Made by a program: the position numbers and the translations under genes. From Corynebacterium tuberculostearicum (GTDB lineage: Bacteria; Actinomycetota; Actinomycetes; Mycobacteriales; Mycobacteriaceae), in NCBI RefSeq assembly GCF_016127015.1, contig NZ_CP065972.1:248001-312000 (forward strand): a stretch of DNA of 64,000 nucleotides, in the 5' to 3' direction. A model generated the notes under the pieces. The model saw only the letters and a list, made by a program, of their open reading frames with translations. It had not been told where the DNA came from and did no database searches. Below, one piece after another: positions 42,996-51,675 of this stretch. The stretch's first letter is position 1, and each line of letters begins with the position of its first letter.

Positions 42996-44645
42996 ATGGA
43001 GACTGCTGAATCCGTATTGAGGCTCGATGCCTCCTGGGTGGACTACTTCTTGGTAGCCATCTACTTCCTCTTCGTACTAGGCATCGGCTGGGCCGCCAAG
43101 GCCCGAGTGTCTAGCTCCATCGACTTCTTCCTCTCCGGCCGCGGATTGCCCGCCTGGGTGACCGGACTGGCTTTCGTCTCGGCCAACCTGGGCGCGGTGG
43201 AAATCATCGGTATGTCCGCCAATGGCGTGGAGTACGGCTTCCAAACAATGCACTACTTCTGGATCGGCGCCATCCCGGCAATGGTCTTTTTGGGCATTGT
43301 GATGATGCCGTTCTACTACGGCTCCAAGGTGCGCTCGGTGCCGGAGTTCATGCGCAAGCGCTTTGGCAATGCCGCGCACCTGGTCAATGCGATTTCCTTC
43401 GCTGTGGCCCAGCTGCTTATTGCCGGCGTGAACCTGTACTTGCTGGCCACCATCGTGGAGGCCCTGCTGGGCTGGCAGATGTGGGTATCGCTGCTCGTGG
43501 CCGGTCTCATCGTGCTGTCCTATATCACCCTGGGTGGCCTTTCGGCCGCCATTTATAACGAGGTCCTCCAGTTCTTCGTCATCGTCGCTGCACTCGCCCC
43601 GCTGACCATCATTGGTTTGAACCGCGTTGGCGGTTGGAATGGGCTGAAGGATGCGGTGGCCCAGGATTCGCACTTCCACACGTGGCCGGGCACGGACATC
43701 TCCGGCTTTGAGAACCCAGTGTGGTCCGTCATCGGCATCGTGCTGGGCCTCGGCTTCGTGCTTTCCTTCGGTTACTGGACCACCAACTTCGTGGAAGTTC
43801 AGCGTGCCATGGCCTCCGATTCCATTTCGGCCGCCCGCAAGACCCCGATCATCGGCGCCTTCCCCAAGATGTTTGTGCCCTTCCTCGTGGTCATTCCGGG
43901 CATGGTCGCCTCCGTTTCCGTGGCCGATTTGATGGAGGAGCGCGCGGAGCCCAACGACGCCATCCTGCTGCTCATGCGCGACCTATTGCCCAATGGCCTG
44001 CTGGGCGTGGCGATCGCCGGCCTGCTGGCTTCCTTCATGGCCGGCATGGCCGCGAATATCTCGGCCTTTAATACCGTCATCTCCTATGACATCTGGCAGA
44101 CCTACGTGGTCAAGGACCGCGAGGATGACTACTACCTGAAGTTCGGCCGCATCGCCACGATTATCGCCACCGCTATTGCCATCTTTACCGCACTGCTCGC
44201 GCAAAACTTTGGCAATATCATGGACTACCTGCAAACCCTGTTTGGCTTCTTCAATGCGCCGCTGTTTGCCACCTTCATTCTGGGCATGTTCTGGAAGCGC
44301 ATGACCCCACACGCCGGTTGGTCCGGTCTTGTGGCCGGTACCGCTTCCGCCATTGCCTTCTGGTACGTCGCGTCCTTCACTGACCTCATCAACCTGCCGG
44401 GCCAAGGCACGGCCTTCGTGGCGGCCGGTGTGGCCTTCGTGGTGGATATCCTGGTATCCATCGTGGTCACCCTATTCACCCAGCCCAAGCCGGATAGCGA
44501 GCTGGTTGGCTTCGTCTCTTCCGTGACCCCCAAGGACCACTTTGAGGACTACACCGAAAAGTCCTTGCCGTGGTACCAGCAGACCGTCCCGCTGGGCATC
44601 ATTTGCCTGGTGATGGCCGTAGCCCTCAACGTTATCTTCGCCTAA
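42996..44645 (+). CDS. sodium:solute symporter, probable galactose transporter
   Basis: The 549-residue SSS-family symporter has about 13-14 membrane segments. Motifs: FFLSGRGLPAWVTGLAFVSANLGAVE (sodium and sugar binding helix 1), FRKRFG-like PEFMRKRFGNAAHL, and LLASFMAGMAANISAFNTV. Family members closest in pattern are SGLT/vSGLT sugar symporters. Placement between mutarotase and galT-galK supports galactose as substrate. AGAAAGG precedes the ATG. Confidence 0.87.
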   Translation: METAESVLRLDASWVDYFLVAIYFLFVLGIGWAAKARVSSSIDFFLSGRGLPAWVTGLAFVSANLGAVEIIGMSANGVEYGFQTMHYFWIGAIPAMVFLGIVMMPFYYGSKVRSVPEFMRKRFGNAAHLVNAISFAVAQLLIAGVNLYLLATIVEALLGWQMWVSLLVAGLIVLSYITLGGLSAAIYNEVLQFFVIVAALAPLTIIGLNRVGGWNGLKDAVAQDSHFHTWPGTDISGFENPVWSVIGIVLGLGFVLSFGYWTTNFVEVQRAMASDSISAARKTPIIGAFPKMFVPFLVVIPGMVASVSVADLMEERAEPNDAILLLMRDLLPNGLLGVAIAGLLASFMAGMAANISAFNTVISYDIWQTYVVKDREDDYYLKFGRIATIIATAIAIFTALLAQNFGNIMDYLQTLFGFFNAPLFATFILGMFWKRMTPHAGWSGLVAGTASAIAFWYVASFTDLINLPGQGTAFVAAGVAFVVDILVSIVVTLFTQPKPDSELVGFVSSVTPKDHFEDYTEKSLPWYQQTVPLGIICLVMAVALNVIFA

Positions 44646-44655
44646 GGAGCCCAAC

Positions 44656-44898
44656 ATGTCTGAGAAAAAGCGCGCGGGCGCATTCGACCTGCGCAACGTC
44701 ATCGCCGCACTCCTCGGCCTCTACGGCCTGATTTTGCTCGGCTGCTATTTCTTCCTTGACCCAGGCATCAACCCGGATACCGGGCAGGCGAAGAACGCCA
44801 GCGATAACCTATGGGCAAGCCTTGCTTTGCTGGCCGTGGCCGCCGCCTTTGTGCTGTGGGCACGCCTGAAGCCCATCACCATCCCAGGAGAAAACTAA
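44656..44898 (+). CDS. small two-helix membrane protein next to the symporter
   Basis: The 80-residue protein has two membrane helices (about 15-35 and 53-72: VIAALLGLYGLILLGCYFFL and LWASLALLAVAAAFVLWARL). Ten bases separate it from the symporter gene and its stop overlaps the galT start (TAATG). Small membrane proteins are known companions of some SSS transporters, so an accessory role is plausible. I do not recognise a named family. Confidence 0.75.
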   Translation: MSEKKRAGAFDLRNVIAALLGLYGLILLGCYFFLDPGINPDTGQAKNASDNLWASLALLAVAAAFVLWARLKPITIPGEN

Positions 44899-45992
44899 TG
44901 GTTGAGATTACCTCTGCCACGCTTGCCGACGGCCGCGAGATCCTCTACTTCGACGACCAGCCCCACCCCGACCGCGTGCTTGTCGACGCCCGCGACATCC
45001 CCACCGTCGCCCCCGCTTCCGAAATGCGCCGGGATCCCCTAACGGGGGATTGGGTGGCCTTTGCCGCCCACCGCATGAACCGCACCTTCTTGCCACCGGC
45101 CAACGAGAACCCGCTGGCGCCCACGCGCGAAGGCCAGCTGCCCACGGAGATCCCCAGCCCCAGCTATGACGTGGTGGTCTTTGAAAACCGCTTCCCGTCC
45201 TTTGCCACCACCGCAGACATCGAGCGCTCGGAGGACGATAACCTGCTCGGCATGGTGCCGCGCCTTCCTGCCCGCGCCCGCTGCGAGGTGGTCTGCTTTA
45301 CCGAGGACCCAGCCCTATCCTTCAAGGACCTGCCGGAATCGCGCATCCGCACCGTCATCGAGGCCTGGGCTCACCGCACCGCCGCGCTATCCCAGATTGA
45401 CGGCGTGCAGCAGGTATTCCCCTTTGAAAACCGCGGCGAGGAAATCGGCGTGACCCTCCAACACCCGCACGGCCAGATCTACTCCTATCCGTTCCTCTCG
45501 CCGCGCCTGCGCTCCATTGTGGATTCCGCCCGCGCCTATGACGGCGATCTCTTCCAGGATCTCCTCGATCGCGAGCGCGCCGCCGGCACCCGCATCATCG
45601 CCGAGACCGAGCACTTCACGGTCTTCGTTCCCGCCGCCGCCAAATGGCCGCTCGAAGCTATGGTCCTGCCCAACGAGGAAGTACCCGATTTCGCCGCGCT
45701 TACCGACGCCCAACGCGCCGACCTCGCGCCCCTCCTCAAAAAGCTCTACTCCGCGGTGGACCGCTTCTTCGATGGCGTGGACAAGACCCCGTATATCGCC
45801 GGCTGGACCCAGGCGCCGGTGGACCCAGACCTGCGCCCCGGCATCCGCATGCACCTGCAGCTCTTTTCGCTCATGCGCTCGCCCGGCCGCATGAAGTACC
45901 TCGCCGGTTCCGAGTCCTCGCAGGCCGTGTGGATCAATGACACCACCCCGGAGCGCATCGCCGCCCGCTTTAAGGAGATCTGGGATGCTTAA
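44898..45992 (+). CDS. galT: galactose-1-phosphate uridylyltransferase
   Basis: GalT exchanges UMP between UDP-glucose and galactose-1-phosphate (Leloir pathway). The 364-residue protein has RRDPLTGDWVAFAAHR, FENRFPSF and the catalytic loop VTLQHPHGQIYSYPF (the HPH motif carries the nucleophilic His), plus a C-terminal GRMKYLAGSE. ATG 44898 overlaps the preceding stop. The galE gene is not in the window. Confidence 0.95.
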   Translation: MVEITSATLADGREILYFDDQPHPDRVLVDARDIPTVAPASEMRRDPLTGDWVAFAAHRMNRTFLPPANENPLAPTREGQLPTEIPSPSYDVVVFENRFPSFATTADIERSEDDNLLGMVPRLPARARCEVVCFTEDPALSFKDLPESRIRTVIEAWAHRTAALSQIDGVQQVFPFENRGEEIGVTLQHPHGQIYSYPFLSPRLRSIVDSARAYDGDLFQDLLDRERAAGTRIIAETEHFTVFVPAAAKWPLEAMVLPNEEVPDFAALTDAQRADLAPLLKKLYSAVDRFFDGVDKTPYIAGWTQAPVDPDLRPGIRMHLQLFSLMRSPGRMKYLAGSESSQAVWINDTTPERIAARFKEIWDA

Positions 45993-47184
45993 CTGGATTG
46001 ACACCCGCAGCGATGCGGAGCTTGTCGCCGCAGCCCGCGACCTCTTCGCCGCTGCCTTCTCGGACGCGTCCGAGCCCGCCGGCGTGTGGGCTGCTCCCGG
46101 CCGCGTCAACCTCATCGGCGAGCACATCGATTACGCCGGCGGCGCCTCCATCCCCTTTGCGCTGGAACAAAACACCGCCGTCGCCGTCGCGCCCCGCACC
46201 GATGGCCTTCTCCGGATAGCCTCCGAATACGACGGCAGCGTTGCCCAGGCCAGCCTCCCACTCGCCGAAGTCCGCCCCGGCCACCCTTCCGACTGGTCCG
46301 GTTACGTTGCCGGCACCGTCTGGGCCGCCACTGCCGCGGACGTCCTGACCTGCACCGGCCTCGATATTGCCATCGTCTCCGATGTCCCCGTCGGCTCTGG
46401 CCTGTCCAGCTCCGCCGCCCTCGAATGCTCCGTGGCAGTGGCCGCCTACGAGCTCTGCCACGGCAACGCCCCCGATGACGCCGCCCGCGCGCAGCTGGTC
46501 CAGGCTTGCATCCGCGCCGAAAACGAGGTGGTTGGCGCCTCTACCGGCGGCTTAGACCAAAACGCCAGCCTCTTCGGTCAGCGCGGCAAGGCCCTCTTCC
46601 TGGACTTTTCCACCGGTGCCGTCGAGCGCGTGCCCTTCAATATCGAGGCCCAAAACATGGTGCTGCTCATCGCGGACACCAATGCGCCGCACACGCTTTC
46701 CGACGGTCAATATGCCTCCCGCCGCGGCATCATCGACGCCGTCCAGGCTGCCGCCGGCCGCTCCATCCGCGACATCCCGGATGCCGTCGCCCTCGCCGCG
46801 ACCGTCAACCCCCAGGAGGCTGAACTCTACCGCCGCCGCGTGCGACACGTGGTGGACGAAACCGACCGCACCCTGGCCGCCGCCACCGCGCTCAACTCGT
46901 TCGACCCGGCAGAGTTCCGCCGCCTCATGCGCGAAAGCCACATTTCCCTGCGCGACCTGTACGAAGTCACCACTCCGGAACTCGACTCCGCTTTCACCGC
47001 GGCCGGCGAACTCGGCGCCCGCATGACTGGTGGCGGCTTTGGCGGCGCCGTCATCGCGCTCATCCCGCGCTCCGACGTAGAGTCCACCGCCCAAGCCATT
47101 AACGACGCCGCAGCATCCCGCGGCTTCCCAGAACCCACCTTCTTGGTGGCCCGCCCGGGAGACGGCGCCCGCCGCCTGGCTTAA
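45985..47184 (+). CDS. galK: galactokinase
   Basis: GalK phosphorylates alpha-D-galactose at C1. The 399-residue GHMP kinase has the galactokinase signature GRVNLIGEHIDYAGGASIPFAL (shorter cores: GRVNLIGEH, DYAGG), the ATP loop VPVGSGLSSSAALECSV and the C-terminal MTGGGFGGAVIAL. ATG 45985 overlaps the galT end by 8 bases, with SD AAGGAG seven bases before. Last gene of the galactose operon; the repeat at 47238 follows it. Confidence 0.95.
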   Translation: MLNWIDTRSDAELVAAARDLFAAAFSDASEPAGVWAAPGRVNLIGEHIDYAGGASIPFALEQNTAVAVAPRTDGLLRIASEYDGSVAQASLPLAEVRPGHPSDWSGYVAGTVWAATAADVLTCTGLDIAIVSDVPVGSGLSSSAALECSVAVAAYELCHGNAPDDAARAQLVQACIRAENEVVGASTGGLDQNASLFGQRGKALFLDFSTGAVERVPFNIEAQNMVLLIADTNAPHTLSDGQYASRRGIIDAVQAAAGRSIRDIPDAVALAATVNPQEAELYRRRVRHVVDETDRTLAAATALNSFDPAEFRRLMRESHISLRDLYEVTTPELDSAFTAAGELGARMTGGGFGGAVIALIPRSDVESTAQAINDAAASRGFPEPTFLVARPGDGARRLA

Positions 47185-47237
47185 GCTCCGGCTCCGGGCT
47201 CGGCTCGGTCGCGACCCTCCCAGCGCGCCTCTCGTCG

Positions 47238-47329
47238 TTAGGTCCATACTGATCAGGCTGATCTGAAGACCGGGCCGCCTCAGATCAGCCTTAACTCCCT
47301 CAATTCGGCCTGATCAGATCGGCCCTTAG
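47238..47329 (+). repeat. 92-base structured repeat, copy 1
   Basis: It aligns without gaps to 48472-48563 in the same orientation, about 67 of 92 bases identical. Outer arms ctgatcaggc/gcctgatcag and an inner perfect 12-base pair aggctgatctga (47255-47266) / tcagatcagcct (47280-47291) allow alternative hairpins. It lies between the convergent galK and RNase H-like genes. Confidence 0.8.
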
Positions 47330-47356
47330 CCCGCCCCGAAGCCCTAAGCGTTCGGG

Positions 47357-48400
47357 TCACAACGCCGAGAGAGCTTTCTGAATCCCCTCGCGCAGCGTCT
47401 CGCGAGACTGCTTCATTGGATGCGCAATCGCGCGCAACCCCATGTACGCAATCTGGTCGGCCGCCCGATTCAGCGGATCGCCCGCATGCCCGAGCACACG
47501 GCGTATGTCGACCTCACATTGGCCTTGGATATCGCCCCAAGCTTGCTGGAATCGCGACCGCGCACCCGAAGACACCCCTCGCCACGTGCGCCCCGGCCGC
47601 GATGCTTTAGAGCCGCGCTTATGCACAATTTGCTCGACCGCCTCCAAAGCGGCTACGGAATCGGACTCAATAACCGCCTTGCGCGCACCCACCTTGAGCA
47701 GGTATTTCAGTGCGAGCGTCAGTGCTTCGAGCTCGAGCTCATCCGTGCTCGCCTTGGTTTCTCGAGTTCGTAACCGGTAGTCGCCGTTTCCCGCAACGAA
47801 GCACATCGACCCCTTGAATACGGTATCCGAGGAAGCATCGGTGGCTATGCGAACCACGCCGCCCTCGGGCCACGAGGAGGCGCGCGAGAAGTTCGGCCAC
47901 CAGTGTGCTTTCGGCGTCTCTACCTGTGCCGCTTGCTTCTTTTTCGGTGCCTCACCCATCTTGCGTGCTTTTCGTGCGGTGATGCCGGCTTGTTTTCGGC
48001 GCACAGAGCTTGCGCTTTTCGAAGCCCTATTTTCTCCCGCAAAGCTTCCCGTCACCGTGAAACCGTCTGCCGTGAGTGCCGCTCGCAACGCATTCTGTCT
48101 GCGACCAGTGACAATCCACACCCGCCCGTCGAGTCCCTTGAGTGCTCGTTTGACCTCGCGTACGGCGATATCGACGATATCGCCCTTCTTCGTCTGGCCG
48201 CGGCGCACAAAACGCGTCTGCTTAGTATTGACTGCGATGACCCAGCCTTCGATGGTGCCGTTGGGGGCGGAATCCCAACGCTCGTCCCAGAGCGCGACCG
48301 CAACGTGGATTGGTGCCGAGACCATATCCGAGGTGATCTTGCGGGTGCCGTAGGTGCGCGATTGCGTACCGGTTAGTTCTGAGAGCTCGATGGGTTCCAT
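47357..48400 (-). CDS. RNase H-like domain protein
   Basis: This 347-residue protein has a C-terminal RNase H fold (about residues 182-330). The four acidic active-site positions are visible: Asp in IATDASSD, Glu in ELELEALTLAL, Asp in IESDSVAALEAV and Asp in NRAADQIAYMG, with His in LGHAGD. A basic, probably disordered linker (about 125-165, RRKQAGITARKARKMGEAPK) joins it to an N-terminal domain (VALWDERWDS, GWVIAVNTKQTRFV) that may be a second, degenerate RNase H fold. Probably cleaves RNA in RNA-DNA hybrids. Flanked on both sides by the same structured repeat. Confidence 0.8.
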   Translation of the reverse strand: MEPIELSELTGTQSRTYGTRKITSDMVSAPIHVAVALWDERWDSAPNGTIEGWVIAVNTKQTRFVRRGQTKKGDIVDIAVREVKRALKGLDGRVWIVTGRRQNALRAALTADGFTVTGSFAGENRASKSASSVRRKQAGITARKARKMGEAPKKKQAAQVETPKAHWWPNFSRASSWPEGGVVRIATDASSDTVFKGSMCFVAGNGDYRLRTRETKASTDELELEALTLALKYLLKVGARKAVIESDSVAALEAVEQIVHKRGSKASRPGRTWRGVSSGARSRFQQAWGDIQGQCEVDIRRVLGHAGDPLNRAADQIAYMGLRAIAHPMKQSRETLREGIQKALSAL

Positions 48401-48471
48401 TATCTCTAGTAAAGCACGGTTAACAGCGCTGCTGAATTATCCCCCACACCGCCGCTTTGAACTACTTCCCC

Positions 48472-48563
48472 TTAGGTCGAATGTGATCGAGCTGATCTGA
48501 GCACAACCCGCCCTCAATTCAGCCTCAACGCCCTCAATTCGGCCCGATCACCTTGGACCTAAA
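48472..48563 (+). repeat. 92-base structured repeat, copy 2
   Basis: Outer arms 48472-48492 and 48542-48562 pair at 18 of 21 positions. The segment is the same element as 47238-47329. Several differences between copies are compensatory (for example G-C to C-G beside TGATC, and G-C to A-T after GATC), so base pairing is conserved. It lies between the divergent RNase H-like and nuclease genes. Confidence 0.8.
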
Positions 48564-48651
48564 GTTCCGACCCCCACTCGAGCTCCTCGGAAGTTCACCT
48601 TCCTGAGCCTCATGACGCGTGCCCCGCCCCGCCAGCCGCGAAGATGAAACC

Positions 48652-49554
48652 ATGATTACAGATCACTTCATCAACCTTCGTTACGCCGGAGCCGAAAGTC
48701 CGCACCATTTAGCCCTCCAGTGCGGGGAGCTCACCCAGATAGCGCCCTGGGTCGCCGTTCCCACGGCCACCTGGAGGCAATGGGTGCGCCATAAACAACA
48801 ATTCGCCAAAGTAGTCGCTGCCGGGTGGAGCACTCACCGCGCCGTCCTCATCAGCAAATCGGCCGCGCGGCTGTGGGGAATATGGGTAATTTCTAGGGAA
48901 GGGGAGGAGGTGGAGTTAGCGGTGCCTTCGGGAAGCGTTCCCCCTCGCAGGCTCACCGCGAAAGGATACCGGTACCGCCGGGTAAACTCCCTCCAGGAAT
49001 CCACGGTGTCGATAGCTGGTGTGCGCGCCACGAATCCCGCCCGCACCTACCTCGAAATCGCCCGGCTACACGGCTTCCCAGATGGCCTGGTAGCTACCGA
49101 TTCTGCGCTCAGACAACACGACGTCACCACCTATGACTTGCGCGAAGAACTGGCAAAAATGCGGCGCACTAGGGGACAAGCAGCTATGCGTAAGGTTATC
49201 GAGCACGCGTATGGCGGATCGGAATCGCCCTATGAGTCCTATCTGCGAGCCCTCATTATCGAGCGTTTCCCGCAGGTGAAAATTGAGCCGCAGAAGCCGT
49301 TGCTCGGGAAATATCGGGCGGATCTCTGTCTCGATGGCTGGCTGGTACTTGAGGTCGATGGCGATGCCAAATATGACGGTACCTATGGCGAGACACCCGC
49401 CCACGTGGTCAAGCAGCAGATAAAGAGGCAGCGAGCGCTAGAAAACCGTGGATACGTGGTGCTGCGCTTTGGCTCCAGCGAGGTGAAAGCGGCGGACGAG
49501 GCATTGCGGATAATCTCTAGCCACCTGGGAAAACGCGGCGGGAAAGTTGCCTAG
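48652..49554 (+). CDS. DUF559/VSR-like endonuclease domain protein
   Basis: The 300-residue protein has the same plan as the protein at 34201: an AbiEi-like N-terminal half (HRAVLISKSAARLWGIWVIS, RRVNSLQESTVSIAGVRATN) and a C-terminal PD-(D/E)xK nuclease domain with Glu in GGSESPYESYLRAL, Asp in YRADLCLDG, Glu and Asp in LVLEVDGDAKYDG, then RQRALENRGYVVLRFG. No methylase is adjacent. ATG 48652 is the best start by length; no strong SD is seen. Function unknown; a structured repeat lies just upstream. Confidence 0.75.
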   Translation: MITDHFINLRYAGAESPHHLALQCGELTQIAPWVAVPTATWRQWVRHKQQFAKVVAAGWSTHRAVLISKSAARLWGIWVISREGEEVELAVPSGSVPPRRLTAKGYRYRRVNSLQESTVSIAGVRATNPARTYLEIARLHGFPDGLVATDSALRQHDVTTYDLREELAKMRRTRGQAAMRKVIEHAYGGSESPYESYLRALIIERFPQVKIEPQKPLLGKYRADLCLDGWLVLEVDGDAKYDGTYGETPAHVVKQQIKRQRALENRGYVVLRFGSSEVKAADEALRIISSHLGKRGGKVA

Positions 49555-49587
49555 ATCACCCCCGCGCCACCCCGTAGTACATAAAAG

Positions 49588-49598
49588 TTGTTGAACAA
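49588..49598. promoter_or_regulatory. FadR-type GntR operator upstream of the NRAMP-like gene
   Basis: TTGTTGAACAA fits the FadR-subfamily consensus TNGTNNNACNA at every fixed position. An identical 11-mer lies upstream of pxpA (56487-56497), and a FadR-type regulator is encoded between them. Confidence 0.65.
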
Positions 49599-49669
49599 AA
49601 GGCATAGCAACCTTTAAGATGATGCGCATCACAAACTAATGCGACCTGCATCACGAAAGGTGAAATCTA

Positions 49670-50905
49670 GTGAGTGCTGAGACATCACACGCCACTCCGG
49701 CGCAGGCGGGGGACAAGACCCCGCCCAAAGGCCTCGGCGCCATGGCTGGTGCCATGTTCCTTATGGCCACCTCCGCCATCGGTCCGGGATTTTTGACCCA
49801 GACCTCGGTCTTTACCGTGCAGATGGGCGCTTCCTTCGCGTTTGCGATTGTGCTGTCCATCCTCGTTGACATCGCTATCCAGCTCAATGTGTGGCGAGTT
49901 CTCTGCGTGACCGGCATGCGCGCCAATACTTTGGGCAATACCGTGCTCCCTGGCCTGGGCTGGGTGCTTGCCATATTCGTGTTCATCGGCGGCGCGGTCT
50001 TTAATATCGGCAATATCGCCGGTTCTGGCCTAGGCATTAACGCGATGCTGGGCATCGATTCGCGCATCGGCGGCGTCATTGCCGCGGCCATCGCGATCTT
50101 CATCTTCCTCTCCAAAAAGGCGGGTATGGCCCTCGACCGCCTCGTAGCGGTCCTGGGGGCGGTCATGATCTTGCTTATGCTCTACGTTGCGGTGGTCAGC
50201 CAGCCACCGGTGGGCGAGGCGCTAAAGAATACCGTCGCACCGGGCGAGATCGACTTCTTCGTCATTACCACCATCATTGGTGGCACCGTGGGTGGTTATA
50301 TCACCTTTGCCGGCGCGCACCGCCTCATCGATTCTGGCCACACCGGCGTGGAAAACGTCAAGAACATTACCTATACCTCGGTAAGCGGCATCGTGGTCAC
50401 CGGCATCATGCGTATGCTCCTTTTCTTGGCGGTTCTCGGTGTGGTCGCCACCGGCGTGGCGCTTTCGGACGACAACACCGCGGCCGATGCCTTCTACAAT
50501 GCCGCCGGCGAGTTTGGCCTGCGTGCCTTCGGCGTGGTCCTCTTCGCGGCCGGTTTGTCCTCGGTTATCGGCGCCGCCTATACCTCGGTATCCTTCGTGA
50601 CCTCCCAGGGCACCTCGACGCGCACCCGCAATATCCTCACCATTATCTTCATTGCGGTGTGCACGGTAGTCTTCGTAGCCATCAACTCCGCCCCACAGAA
50701 GTTGCTCATCTTCGCCGGCGCCATCAATGGCCTGATCCTGCCCATCGGTTTCGCCCTCGTGATGTGGGTGGCCTGGCGCCGCCGCGACCTCCTACAGGGC
50801 TATAAATATCCCAAGTGGTTGCTGGTTATCGGCGCCCTGGCGTGGGTACTCACCATCTTCATCGGCTTCAAGGCCTTCTCCGGCATCACCGAGCTGTGGG
50901 CATAA
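49670..50905 (+). CDS. NRAMP-like transporter of the pxp locus (YcsG type)
   Basis: The 411-residue membrane protein has 11 hydrophobic segments and belongs to the NRAMP superfamily. The helix 1 metal motif DPGN of true NRAMP proteins is not seen; the first helix reads ATSAIGPGFLTQTSVF. In Bacillus subtilis ycsG, a relative, lies in the ycsFGI-kipIA cluster with 5-oxoprolinase genes, as here, so import of 5-oxoproline or another organic substrate is more likely than metal import. GTG 49670 has GAAAGGTG upstream. It overlaps the next gene in TAATG. Confidence 0.82.
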   Translation: MSAETSHATPAQAGDKTPPKGLGAMAGAMFLMATSAIGPGFLTQTSVFTVQMGASFAFAIVLSILVDIAIQLNVWRVLCVTGMRANTLGNTVLPGLGWVLAIFVFIGGAVFNIGNIAGSGLGINAMLGIDSRIGGVIAAAIAIFIFLSKKAGMALDRLVAVLGAVMILLMLYVAVVSQPPVGEALKNTVAPGEIDFFVITTIIGGTVGGYITFAGAHRLIDSGHTGVENVKNITYTSVSGIVVTGIMRMLLFLAVLGVVATGVALSDDNTAADAFYNAAGEFGLRAFGVVLFAAGLSSVIGAAYTSVSFVTSQGTSTRTRNILTIIFIAVCTVVFVAINSAPQKLLIFAGAINGLILPIGFALVMWVAWRRRDLLQGYKYPKWLLVIGALAWVLTIFIGFKAFSGITELWA

Positions 50906-51675
50906 TGCAGACCCCAGAGCAAGTGCGTGAGTATGCGCGCAGCCATGACATGGTCACCACCTCCGGGCATGCCCGCGGTTTCATGCAGGCTAACCTGCTG
51001 GCCGTGCCGCAGGAATACGCCTTTGACTTCTTGCTCTTTGCCCAGCGCAATCCCAAGCCATGCCCGATTGTGGGCGTGCTGGAAGCCGGTCAGTACACCT
51101 CCGAGCTGCTGCCGGGTGGGGACATCCGCACCGATATTCCGGCCTACCGTGTCTTTGAAAATGGCGAGCATACAGCCACGCTTGCCGACGCCACCCCGTA
51201 CTACACCCCAGACATGGTCAGCTTCCTCATCGGTTGCTCTTTTACCTTTGAGACTGCGCTGCAGGATAACGGCATTGAGGTCGCGCACATTGCCCAGCAG
51301 CGCAACGTGCCGATGTTTAAAACCACGATTCCCACCACCCCGGCCGGTGTCTTTTCCGGGCCTATGGTGGTCTCCATGCGCCCGATTCTGGCCGCGCAGG
51401 TCTCCGATGCCGTGCGGATTACCTCCCGTTACCCATCAGTTCACGGCGCCCCGGTTCATGTGGGTGACCCGGCGGCCATTGGCATTGAGGACTTGAACCG
51501 CCCGGACTTTGGTGATCCGGGCGAAGTGCCGGAGGACTGCCTGCCGGTCTTTTGGGCCTGTGGTGTGACCCCGCAGGCCATCGTGATGGAATCTAAGCCG
51601 CGCTTAGCTATTACGCACGCACCGGGCCAGATGCTCGTGACCAACGCCCGCGATCAAGATTTTCTCATTCCTTAA
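50905..51675 (+). CDS. putative hydro-lyase, DUF1445 (YcsI family)
   Basis: This 256-residue soluble protein has the DUF1445 signature: GHARGFMQANLLAVPQEYAFDF at the N-terminus (cores ARGFMQANL, VPQEYAFDF), CPIVGVLEAGQ, FLIGCSFTFE and HVGDPAAIGIEDLNRPDFG, and a C-terminal FWACGVTPQAIVM. The family is annotated as hydro-lyase without a proven reaction and often lies beside pxpABC. Start ATG 50905 overlaps the transporter stop. It is convergent with the GntR gene, sharing four bases. Confidence 0.87.
   Translation: MQTPEQVREYARSHDMVTTSGHARGFMQANLLAVPQEYAFDFLLFAQRNPKPCPIVGVLEAGQYTSELLPGGDIRTDIPAYRVFENGEHTATLADATPYYTPDMVSFLIGCSFTFETALQDNGIEVAHIAQQRNVPMFKTTIPTTPAGVFSGPMVVSMRPILAAQVSDAVRITSRYPSVHGAPVHVGDPAAIGIEDLNRPDFGDPGEVPEDCLPVFWACGVTPQAIVMESKPRLAITHAPGQMLVTNARDQDFLIP

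Noticed and set aside
48483..48506. GlxR (CRP-type) binding site in the repeat before the nuclease gene
   Set aside because: TGTGATCGA is present but the second half-site TCACA is not at the right spacing; the bases are explained by the structured repeat.
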